From NCBI GenBank assembly GCA_002794735.1, contig NBAZ01000005.1, positions 186,001 through 250,000 on the forward strand: a stretch of DNA of 64,000 nt, in the 5' to 3' direction. Positions within the stretch are counted from its first letter, which is position 1. The number at the start of each line of letters is the position of its first letter. Positions 25,410-36,011 of the stretch are shown here, piece by piece. The stretch is from Pyrrhoderma lamaoense. Its lineage: Eukaryota > Basidiomycota > Agaricomycetes > Hymenochaetales > Hymenochaetaceae. The position numbers and the translations under genes are program-made. The notes under the pieces were generated by a model. It did no database searches and was not told the origin of the DNA. It saw only the letters and a list, made by a program, of their open reading frames with translations.

Positions 25410-26056
25410 TTTTATTTTTCATGTTCTTTGAGGTATTTGTAGATTTGTGATAGCAACGAGATGTATTTCATTGAGCATTCCATAGTAATTAGGGTCCTTG
25501 TACTTTACTAATAATGAACAGCATGATCGTGATAGGAGAGAAACTATAGGAGTACAGAGCAGAGAAAAAGCCGAAGACGACTGCTAAGTGTTGGTGGATA
25601 TGATGACATAAAATGCGTATGATATGATATATATGTTAGGCCAAAAAGGATAGGGATAGAAATGGTGTGCACAAGAGAAGAGTAAGGGGGGTGAGGTGGG
25701 GGAAAGGGGGTGGAGATGAAGGGAATTGTCGCCAAACTGATCAATCATGAGAAACAGAATGATGAAGAAGAGTTTGAAACAGTCGACAAGGCATAAGGCA
25801 AACATCGGATAGGAAAACAGATGAGATAAATAAAAGAAAGAAAAGATAAGAAAAGAAGAGAGGAGAGAAGCGTGAGAGAGAGGAGAGGAGAACAGAAAAA
25901 GGAAGAAAAAAGAGAAAAAAAAAGTTTTTAGAAAAACAGTACACAAGCAAAGCATGGATCGAAGAAAGAAAATCCAAAAAAAAGGGGAGCGAAACAAGGG
26001 GAAAGGTATTAAAGATTAGAAATCGAGCAACAAAAACCAAGAAGAGAGGAGATTTA
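25410..26056. other. Convergent intergenic region with purine-rich tract
   Basis: 3' ends of the splicing factor (+) and SWI1 (-) face each other. From about 25815 to 26050 the plus strand is almost all purine (gaaaag/gagagg). No gene was seen; the long antisense frames here are low-complexity shadows. Confidence 0.5.
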
Positions 26057-29000
26057 TCATGTTGAGATTGCCCATGAATTATCGCCCGAGGGGGCCACAT
26101 CCCATTTAAACGGGTCCATACCAGCGTAATAACCCGATTCACCACCATCTATCTCGCCCCATATTCCGAGTCGTAGCGGTTCCGAATTAGGATCAAAAGC
26201 ACTATCCGACTTCAGCTCTGGATCGGTAGAATCAAATATCTTCGCATTATCAGTCATTGAGGATGATCCGCCGACTGGCTGGTGATCAGCTTCAGAACCC
26301 GCACCAGAGTCGGGGCTTGGGTTGGTTGACGACGCAGGGACTAAATCCGGTGTTTCTGCTTTGTCATCTTCAGCAGATAAAGAAGTAAAATCAAGGAAGT
26401 TGAAGAAATCATCTGAAGAATCACCAACGGCCTTTGGGGACATCGTTCCCGTCAGGTCCGTCCCTCCGTTCGACAGATCTGGAATATCTATACCAGGACC
26501 CACAGTCTTCACTAATTGCGCCAAAGTTTCTTGAATGTCAGCAGGTAAACCCGTGCTGTGACTCAGTTCCAATACTTGCGCCATGTCAGTATAGAAACGA
26601 GCAGCTTGGTCAGGTGTTTTAATTTCTTCTACCTGAATCTGTCTCTTTGCTGTGCCAGAGTCAGCAGACGGCTCCCAATCACCCTTCATACGTTTCGCTG
26701 GTACCTCTTCGCCAACATTTAAGGATGAGTCCGCCGGTGTTGGGGCTCTTCCTCACGAGGTCTCTTGAGTGAGTTTTCTGCTGGAGAAGGTGCAGAAGCA
26801 GAAGGCGTTTGAACAGGAGCAGGTGTTGACCCCGGAATGGTTTCAGGCGTCGGAGGTACAGCTTTCGAGTTTTTACGTGCCCGTTGTTGTTTTGGTTTTG
26901 AAGGTGCTTTATTTCTAGGGGATTTTGGAGTTTGAGGGGAAGCAACAACATGGCTCGGCGTCGCCGCAGTATGTACAGGTGTTGATGCTGCTGGTGATGG
27001 TATATTTTCAGCCATTGGCGCTGGAGAAGAGACTGCTGGCCTCTTCATCTGTGATGCGGGTCGAGCTGGAGTGAGATTGGGAGTTCCATTCATAGGAGCA
27101 CGCAAATTCTGCTGGGCAGCTTGAGGTTGCATTTGAGGTTGGACAGTCGGGGGACGGATGGGTGGGGCTGGACTAGATACGATATTCATAGGGGAAGGGG
27201 CGTGCTGGGTGGTATTAGCAGCGGCAGACGGCCCACCAGAGATATTCAAGTCTGGTTGTTGAAGTGGTCTAGCAGCTTTTGCGAATTGCTCCCTAAATTT
27301 GATATACTGGCATACAAGCAGAATCCTGTTATAAGCAAAGCTAGCGGTACCCTTGATCTTATTTAGGGTGTCCATTGTAATGATATAAGTGGCTATCGGT
27401 TGGGTTAACCTCGTACGCTGCTTGTCAATAATATCTATCTGAAAATATAAAAGGCAATTAAAAGATGATACTCAAAGATTTCTGTAAACTGTGGCATACC
27501 TGGTCAAGCAAGGATTTAACCATTTTCTCATCCTTCGTGACACTATAGTACAAAGGCACTAGGCCGTTTACGCGATGGTAAAGTTCAGCTATGGCGTCCA
27601 ACGTAGCGTTAAATTGAGCCCTGTCGACGGGAGGTTGAACAGGTTGAGGGTCTAATAACATTATTTCAGTAAACTGATGATACGTTTATCGATGAGTAAG
27701 AATCAACGCACTATTAGAAATAGAGGCTTGTTGTTTCATTTGAAACACCGTTAAAGCGGCCTCGCGTATCATTGTCGCCGTTGGAACGGGCAGTTTGAGA
27801 AATGCAGTCCGTTGTTCAGGAGAGAACGTCATCAAGGTCTGTCTGAGCCCAAGGGGTAAATCGTTCCAGGTAATGGGGGCCGCTGCTCCAGGTGCAACCA
27901 TTTGTGAACCAGTACCAGGCGGTACGTGATGCATTGCCTGATGTTGATTCGTTACTAACTGCTGCATAGCTAATCTTTGTTGATGTTGTTGCTGCTGCTG
28001 CTGTTGTTGTTGCAGTCGGAAAAGTTGTAGTAGCTGTGGCCTCTCGTTCTCAAGTATCTGAATCCAAGCTTCTGGATAGTTGTTCTGACGCAACTGCTCG
28101 ACAGGTATCTGAAGCATTTTGAACAGGTCATTCTTCGTAGGCGCTCCCGATGGTGGTTGCTGCTGCTGTTGCTGTTGCTGCTGCAGACCCATACTGGGAC
28201 CAGCTACGCTGAACTGCCCATGCTGCTCCGTAGTCTGAGGTGGGCTTCCATCGCCACCCATAGTCTTTCGCATTGCCGCCGTTATCGTTGTTTGCTCGAA
28301 ATGTGATATATATTTTTCGTATATAAACTTCAAACGCTTCGTTAGCTGATCCGCAATCTCAGGAGTGAGATTATGGAAGCCCATCTTCGCTAGGATGACT
28401 AGCCATAGCTCGCGCCGCTGAACCTGTTTTTCGAAAGAGCTAAATCCCTATTTTCCAGCTCTAAAATTATGGAAACTTACATTAGCAAAACCGCCAAGCT
28501 GTATCACTTCTTTATACAAGGTGTAAAGTTCCAAGGCACGATTGTTGACTAAAAAGTCCTGCGGTTCCAGCCTAATTTGATTGCTCTCCCAAAAACTTCT
28601 TATCTGGTTGTTGAAAGCCTGGAGAGGCAAAATAGGGGACGGAGTCTGATTCTGCTGGACTTCCTGAACATTCTGTCTATCAGGAGAGGATTGCTGACTC
28701 AAGCCATTCTGGTTCTGAAGTAATGGATTGCCTTGAAGCACATTCAGATTCTGACCGTTTTGCAGTTGCATCTGCTGCTGTTGCTGTTGCTGATGTTGCT
28801 GTTGTTGTTGTTGCTGCTGCTGCTGTTGTTGTTGATGCTGTTGTTGTTGCTGTCTCTGCTGCTGTTGCCGCAACAACGCTATATACTGAGCATTATTATT
28901 TGACGTGATCTGAGCATTGGGGTTAAATGGAGACGTCGAGGCGGGAGGGTTTATTTGAGCATGTCCGTTCTGCAGAGCGTGTTGTGGTTGTTGCTGATTT

Positions 29001-30531
29001 GGAACAGAAGGGGTACCTGAGACACTCCCGTTATTTGCTCCGTTCATCTGACCCAACCAAGCTGCGTTTTGTTGACCGGCTTGTTGACCATTGCTTTGAA
29101 ACCCGGAGACACTGCTTTTAGGAAAAGAATTACTATTAGTGTTCATTTTCTTTATCATAAATTTCATAAATGAGTAAACACATACGCTGAGTGTTGACCA
29201 TCACCCCCTAATGATGGCCCCCTTGCTGCACTTGTTGTCCAGCAGCACTTCGACTAAGCATTGTAATTTGTTGCCCCAGACGAAGCTCTTTTTGTTGTAA
29301 GGCTTGACACCTTTGCCTGAAAGCGGGCATAGTCTCCGGCGTCACGCTGTTTTTCATAATCATCAACCGTTGCCTCTCCTGATCAATCTCGAGTTTATAA
29401 GCTGCTAGTCTCTTTTGAAACTCCATATAGGCTGCTGGAGACATTCCGTTATTAGGCATCCCACCAGAGATCATAGCGTTTGCTGCTGTGTTTTGACCGG
29501 GAATTTGCTGCTGAGTCATCGGTTGCTGACCCTGGTTCGGTATACCCTGCCTTACATCCTCAGGTTTAGGAGGAAATACCCCACTGGACTGGAAGGGAAA
29601 TTGGTTCATGTTTTGCTGACTAGCAAATGTTGCCCCAGCCTGGTTAAAGTTTTGTATCCCGTTCTGAGGTTGTTGCCTCTGAGCAAGGTTCATCAAATTG
29701 ATTTGTCGCAACGCGGCTGGATTCCGCGCATTTACAAGTGCCTGCATCACGCTCGGCGCCATCTGAGTAGGGTCGCCAGCACTCTGTTGAGCTCGTTGCA
29801 TCAGTGCCTGGGGATTCGTCTGTAGCTGACCATTGACCACTTGTCCATTAAAGTTCATATTAGCCATGTTCTGGAACGGCTGAGCTTGAGTGAGCTGAGG
29901 CGGCGCTTGTGATTGACTCTGGTTCTGAGCTTGACTAAGAGCAGCGGGATTGTTACGGAAAAACTCCGCCATCTGCAAAGGAGTGGTATAGTGAGTCAAC
30001 AAGAAGAAATCAGTACAGGGCAAGAAACGCTTTTATTTTTGTAACAAAAGGCGATGACGAAGCGCAGAGGCAATAATAGGCGCAAAGCAGACGGACGTAG
30101 CCTGCAAAGGGAATATGGGAGGCGTGTGTGACATGTAAATTTCGTGTGACAGAAAATACTGCTTTTTATCCAGATAAGGAAAAAAAGAGACGGATATTGA
30201 CCGGATGCTGCACATCAGCGCGACCCGATGGGCACTACGAGTCTGCGTGCGACCGAGGAGGGGAGAGCGGACGATAGAGGAACAACACATACCTGAGGAG
30301 TCATTCGTTGCTGAAAGCCTTCCGCTCCACTGATCATCTGTGCGCGTTGGCCCTCTGGCAATTGTTGCCACAGGCGCGCTTGGTCTTGATTCATCGCTCT
30401 AGGTATCTGTTGCATGTTCGCACCCAACTGAGACTGAGCACGCATAATCTGTTGTTGTTGTTGGGAGTGAGATTCATGAGGTTCGCCTGAGGCATTGGAT
30501 AGCCCTGAACGTGGTTAGGGCGGTCTGCCAT
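26057..30531 (-). CDS. SWI1: ARID-domain SWI/SNF subunit (SWI1 type; frame interrupted)
   Basis: A Gln/Asn/Pro-rich protein of about 1300 residues. The ATG at 30531 gives MADRPNHVQGYPMPQANL. Exons with long Gln tracts follow. The ARID domain lies at about 28600-28300: PLQAFNNQIRSFWESNQIRL, NNRALELYTLYKEVIQLGGF, then across an intron VQRRELWLVILAKMGF and ADQLTKRLKFIYEKYI. This order and the poly-Gln context fit Swi1/ARID1, the DNA-contacting subunit of SWI/SNF remodelers in the nucleus. The rest holds a Pro/Ala/Lys-rich middle and an acidic C-terminal part with SDDFFNFLDFTSL. The frame loses one base at about 30464 (CCC run), 29220 (GGGGG) and 26743 (CCCC). An intron of about 320 nt (30294 to about 29974) is long for this window. 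The ARID call is firm, the subunit name likely. Confidence 0.82.
27981..28015. repeat. CAG/CAA (poly-Gln) tract in SWI1
   Basis: Trinucleotide run coding LQQQQQQQQQHQQ on the minus strand. Similar tracts lie at 28156-28182 and 28768-28868. Confidence 0.85.
28768..28868. repeat. Longest CAG/CAA (poly-Gln) tract in SWI1
   Basis: About 100 bases of Gln and His codons (minus strand) just before the ARID region. Mixed CAG and CAA codons keep it from being a pure repeat. Confidence 0.85.
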
Positions 30532-33027
30532 CGGAGGGGGCTCACAAAAGCCAAGTTGAGAAAGTTAGCGGACTTTTGGAGAGAACCACAAGGCACAAGT
30601 CGACCGAGGTCGAGGGCGACTACAACTTGATAGACTCCGGGGCGTCTAATAAGGGCGGAGAGTGGGGAGGGATGAAAGAAGAGGGAGAGAGGAGATGTAG
30701 GGGTCGTAGTCCGTGAGTAACCTTGCCAGTGTATCCCTTGCTTGACTGCATTGGGTTGTCCAAACACTGTCACACATCACACACGTCACGCTTCTCCAAC
30801 CCTTTATAATAATAATGATACAATGTCCTTAACCGCCCCTCATTATTGTTGGCTTGCATAAGCATATAGTTCTGCATTTCTAAAGCACTTTTTATTCATA
30901 GGCCAGGTATATCATCTCTCTTTGAAACAACATCACTTTCTTTGATGCCTTTTTATCTGATTTAAAGACAAAAACAAAATAGTCTCAAAAGAAAAGCACT
31001 ATCTTTCATTACTTTTTATCGATTTCTGAAATCAACTATAGTTATTATTTTTTTGAAAAACTACTTCTTTCTTGCATTTATGTGGATTCTACCACCCCGG
31101 TTGGTCAGGAGATTAGAAGTCGGGTTTCGTCATTCACTTTTACATCGTCCACCGCTCCGACATTCCGAGCGCTGTACTGGATCTCTAAAAACCAGACCTC
31201 TTGGACTACAAATGCAAAAAAGGATGGGTCGTACTGAGTCACTCATTCCCCCCTTCCCCCAATGTGGAGGGTGGGAATGTTCCGAGATGATTATTTGTCT
31301 TACACCCCTATGCCCTACTTCTTTGTTTCAAAGCACGAATCCTAGTACAGATACAGCCCTACTACCCCATGTATAAGATTACGCATCCTTTCTTGTTTTC
31401 CAACTATAGACTAAAGATACAGAGGTGGTGTGGGTACATATGTATCAAAGATCACCCCCCTCCCCTCCCTCCCAAACGATGCACTTAATCTCCGCTCACA
31501 GATTGTAGCACACGGGTGAACGACCCGGACAAATTAATTTTGCCCATCGGCAACCTAAACGCAAAGAACGGAAAGAATGAGAGATAAAATCTTTGGGGGG
31601 GGGGAGGGTTGTGATGTATTATGCTTATGAAACCCCACTCGGCCATAGTGATTGATAGTCCAAGTGTATCGTATAGTTACAGTACGAGAAGTAAAACAAA
31701 AGCAAACATGGGACAAATAAATCGAGAGAAAAAAAGGAGAGAGAGACGCAAATTCCCAGGAAATAAAGACGGGAACGGTGCAGATTCTTGTTAGGAGATT
31801 CCCAATTTGGACGGTCTTTACCGGGACGAGGACGAGGACGAGTACTGTTAAGAGAGACGACATCTCTGCCTCTCCACATCCGTCTTCTTCCGATGTCCGC
31901 ACTTTAAAAATAGAACATGGACACTCCTTCAGCCCTTGTTGCTCGAATACTCGACCTTGGACTCGAGAGAGAGGGAGGGGGGACAGCTGATCAATAAGAC
32001 CAAACATAAGCTGCTATCCGACATGTGCTCATAGCGAAACCGCCCCTCCCCACACGAAAGGTACGCACCCTTCCGCCTCAATAGCATTCTCATTAGCCCT
32101 TCGCAAATTCCCGAGATTCTCTTTTGATCTCTACTATTAGGCCTCGAGTCTTCAACGTGCCCCCTCACCAGGCCCCTCCCTCCGTCCCGCGGGACGGGAA
32201 AGGGGGAAGGGGGCCCATCTTTTCTCACTCCCTTATTCCCCCCCTTCCCGCTTTCAAGGTTCAAATCTTACCAATTCATTAAACTCGCGAAAAGACAAAA
32301 AAGAAAAAAGGTTAGATGATCAGGATCGCGGGATTTTCTGATTTCGGGTTCTGGAGAACCTTATAATGATACCAATAATCTGGGGGATGAGTGGGAAGGT
32401 GGGTGGGGGAGGTGGTGCAAGCCAACCACGCACACCCAGACTACGAAAGTGACAAATAAGCTGTTATAACTAGCAGAAAGCTAGTGATCCCTATAGGGGA
32501 GCGTTGTGGCATTTATGGCACTATCGCAGCCGAGTTTCCCTCTGTCGCGCTACTTTGGTCTCTCTTTTTAAAGCTATCCAGAGTACATCTAGCCTTTCAT
32601 TTCCTTTATTTCAATTCTCAGATTATTACATCACATTCTCTCTATATTTTCATAATAAAAAGGGGGAGTTTCTAAACTAATCCGTATATGCTGTTCGGCT
32701 ATCAAAATGAAAAGAAAGATGGGGGAGGGGAAGACTTCTTTCGTTTTCGATACGAGGGGAAAAGTCATTACGATGAACGGGTATAGCTTCTCTTTCTCAT
32801 TCCTCGGTACACGGCCGCTCCTTATTGAATCATATAAGAAAATGCAAAGGGACTAGGGGCACGTCACTCAACAGGGCAGGAATTGGAGAGATGGAGACGT
32901 TAACTCATAGTCATAGCCATCGGATCCTACGTTTTCTCAAGTCTCTCTGTAGAAATCGAATCCTTACCTCCACACATTCTCCTCCAATTCCCTAAAAATC
33001 GTTCTCCAGCCATCTACTAGCCCCTAG
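30532..33027. other. Long upstream region of SWI1, skewed base composition
   Basis: 2.5 kb between the SWI1 start and the 3' end of the next gene upstream, both on the minus strand. It holds pyrimidine/purine-skewed blocks, a G10 run at 31595-31604 and C/G-rich stretches near 32160-32240. Open frames such as 31929-32264 (-) are low complexity and lack introns or domains. It may contain a long spliced 5' leader; I see no gene. Confidence 0.45.
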
Positions 33028-34279
33028 TCAATCATGACCCGTTCCTGCTCTCTGGGAACCCATAAGGTACTTCGCCATCCTTACACAGTCCCTCAATCTC
33101 GCACGCCACTCTTCTCGAGCGCGTATCGGGAACATTTCAATCCCCATCTCAGGACAATGTCTAATCAAATGCCTCTCCACATTATCTGCAAACTCAGCTT
33201 CCAGCATCTCAATCACTCTTGATCTCTGGTTAGCTCTGTTACTATTACCGTCACTATCACTGTTGCTGTTGCTGTTGGTATTATTGCCTCCGTTATCTAG
33301 AAGGAAAGGCAATAAGGCAACGACGTCGTCTTGGTCTTTATATGTGTATCTCTGCAACTTGAGAGCAATCGTCCAGCTTAGTGTTATACCAATAAGCCGA
33401 AGGCCTGGTTTATCGTATATAACCCGACCCTCTTCTTCGGCATTCCGCATAGCAGACGTCACCAATGGATCAACCATATAATTATTGTCACTATAAAATA
33501 TAATCAGTCAGTCAATAAAAGGTACTTTCAAACAGCAACAAACAAAACAAAACAAACCAAAACGAAAGAAGAGAAAAAAAAATGCCAACTTACTCTAACC
33601 GCCACGGAAGAGCGACATCAGCCGCAGAGTTCATCCAATCGTCTTCCAACTGCGAATGATGATGATGATGATGAGGAAGTTGAACGTTCACATGCTTCGC
33701 ATTAAACTCCCCAGCAGCCTCCGCCACACACTCCTTCACCAACTTCCTCACGTCGACTTTACTCGTACTCAACGCCCTCGTCATTCGCTTCGCGATACTC
33801 GATAGGCTCGTCGAAGATTTTGACCTAGACGTAGACGTAGACTTTGACTTTGACTTTGACCTACTGTTCCCCTGAAGACTTAGACTTAGACTTAGACTCT
33901 CCCCTTTCATCTGCCTTTTCTCTTTCTCTTTCTCTTTCTCTTTCTCTAGTTCCTCTGGGAGGACACGCTCGATATAGTCCACGTCAGTCGTCACGTACCG
34001 ATGCAACGTGCCCAAGACAGAGACGACGCCCCCATGAACGACGAGCGTCGTTTGCTTCCCGCCTCGACGAGCGAACAGTTTGTGTTGCACGGAGTCGAGG
34101 AGGTCGAGTAGCGTCTCTCGGGTTAGGGGGTTTGGTGTGTGAGTGCTTGGCGCATTAGGAACGCTGATGTGGATGTGGCTGAGGCTGTGGGTATTGGGTG
34201 GATGTGGAGGAGGAGGGGGAGGAGGAGGGATCTGGGTGGATGGGGTTAGTGGTAGTGGTCTTGGTCTTCCGTACATCAT
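33028..34279 (-). CDS. Nucleotidyltransferase-fold-like protein with low-complexity inserts
   Basis: Two exons (34279-33594 and 33490-33028) give 382 residues. A Pro-rich start (IPPPPPPPPHPP) precedes LVVHGGVVSVLGTLH and TTDVDYIERVL. After a charged insert (EKEKEKEKEKR) and a Ser/Lys repeat come HHHHHHSQLEDDWMNSAADVA and LPW, then YDKPGLRLIGITLSWTIALK and YTYKDQDDVVALLPFLL. The order GG-hD-x-D, DWMN, LPW, ALKL-R and DDV recalls a fungal family that I associate with a nucleotidyltransferase (AbiEii/MNT-like) fold. The usual glycine-serine motif reads HGGVVSVLG and the acidic pair is DVD. Substrate and role are unknown. The insertions are encoded by simple repeats (cttttg/ctttga, atg-atg) and make the protein longer than the core needs. 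Confidence 0.6.
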
Positions 34280-34471
34280 ACCCGGTTTCGGAGAGGAGGT
34301 ATCTTAAAGCTTTTTCTCGTTTCTCTGTCTCTCTTTTTCCCTAGTGTTTTCACGGGAAAGAAAGCATACAAAAAAAGGAGGGAGCGGGAGCGGGAGCGAA
34401 AAACGGAGAGGGAAAACAACCTACGAGCAAGGAGAAAAAGAAAAGAGAAGAAGGGAAACTTTCTTAACTTT

Positions 34472-34515
<44 letters not shown>

Positions 34516-34674
34516 TACTTTCTACTTTCCTCTTTGTACCTACTACTACTTGGCGCCTACCGGCCCTACTCTTTATCTTTACAAATTCAATCAATCTAAG
34601 GGAGTGTGGTCGTTGTCCCTCTCCAAACTGGCAAACTTAAAAAGAAGCAAACTAAGAAACTTGTTCCTTGGTGG

Positions 34675-34678
<4 letters not shown>

Positions 34679-34723
<45 letters not shown>
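34679..34723. repeat. (TG)n microsatellite
   Basis: About 22 uninterrupted TG units. A second, shorter (TG)n lies at 35507-35532. Confidence 0.95.
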
Positions 34724-34726
<3 letters not shown>

Positions 34727-35793
34727 ACCTTGTGCGTTTTTATCTCTTATTATACATTTCCTTACCTTTTATTATACCTTACCTTGCCTTGCCTTGCCTT
34801 ACTCACCTTACCTAACCGTATCTCATAATATAATTTCTTTTTCTTTTTCACTTTTTTCCCTTTCTGTGAGAGAGCAAAGTGGGTGGTGGGTTGGCCTACC
34901 TTTGCTTGGAGTCTTATACTGTGCGATTTACGGGCCCCTTCCCCCTTCCCCGCGGGTAAAAGGGTAATGGGGAAGGGAAGGGAGAGAGTCTAGAATTTGG
35001 GAGGTTTGGTGATTTTGGTTATCCCGTTTAGAGGTATATCTCATTTCATCTCTTTTACTTTATCTCTCCTATTTTACTGCCGTTGCGGTTACGAACCTAT
35101 ATGGGACGAAGGGCAGCAATGTGAGGTGCGATGCGAAGGCTAGAAAATTTTTTCTTTTTCTCTCTTTCTCTTTTTTTGTCTATAGGACCTCGTCTTCCAT
35201 TCTCCATTCTAATCTATTCGGGAAAAGGTAAAACATAACTTTAAAAAAAGAGCCCGGAATACCATAACTCATAACTCATAACGTGGAAAACTTAAAACGT
35301 AAAACTTGATCGCTGATTGGAACCCCGGGCAGTCTATTTCCCTACCTTTTCTTTTTTTTTTCTGACCTCTCCCGTATATTCGCGCAAAGTAGTTACAAAA
35401 ATGTAATTGAGAAAATGGAAAATATATATTTTTATTTATTAAACCCGTTTCTGATTAGTTCAACCTCGTGAAACGGTTTCTATAAGTTTTTTGTGAATAA
35501 CCTGTATGTGTGTGTGTGTGTGTGTGTGTGTCGTATGTCTTGTCACACGGACATTAAATAAAACATCCTACTTCAAAGTTCCATAACTCTCATAAAGACC
35601 ATAACCTCCACGTTTTTCAAATATATAAAAAGTATTTTTAAAAAAAGGTTTGTTTTACGATCTTCCTTTGCTCGAGGTTTTCCATCCAACCCCCCGCCCC
35701 CCGTTCCCGTCCTAAAAACACACGAAATTCAAATCGCAATCTGGTTACTGGATCTGGGTTAATTTACACAAAACCTCGCGAACGGCGAACGCC

Positions 35794-35885
35794 GGGGGAG
35801 GGGGGGGGGAACATTAATATTGCACTTTTCTTTACTACTTTGTATATTTATATGTATTTTACATGTATTGCATAGTGGGGGGGGG
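35794..35885. repeat. Poly-G tracts
   Basis: Two G-runs within 92 bp: G5-A-G10-type at 35794-35809 and G9 at 35877-35885. Such runs can fold as G-quadruplexes and are also error-prone in sequencing. Confidence 0.7.
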
Positions 35886-36011
35886 TATCAATTTATGATA
35901 TAGAACCTCCCCCTCCACATCCCCCCTTGTAAACGAACTACATCACCCTACTAATCACTCTTTTTTTTCTTTTTTTTTATACATTATAAATTATTATTTA
36001 TAGTTTATAGT

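Larger units (their letters stand above)
34280..36011. other. Intergenic region rich in simple repeats
   Basis: 1.7 kb between two minus-strand genes. It contains (TTTCTAC)n at about 34479-34530, (TG)n at 34679-34723 and 35507-35532, and G-runs at 35794-35809 and 35877-35885. (TTTATAG)n lies at 36000-36020. No gene was recognised. Confidence 0.6.

Noticed and set aside
25544..26148. Minus-strand frames up to 137 codons rich in Phe/Leu/Ser
   Set aside because: They are read from a purine-rich tract and mimic membrane proteins; no other support.
29415..29825. 136-codon plus-strand frame inside SWI1
   Set aside because: Antisense shadow of the Gln-rich coding sequence.
31555..32264. Overlapping minus-strand frames of 111-150 codons upstream of SWI1
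   Set aside because: Low-complexity G/C-rich translation without domains, introns or a consistent frame.
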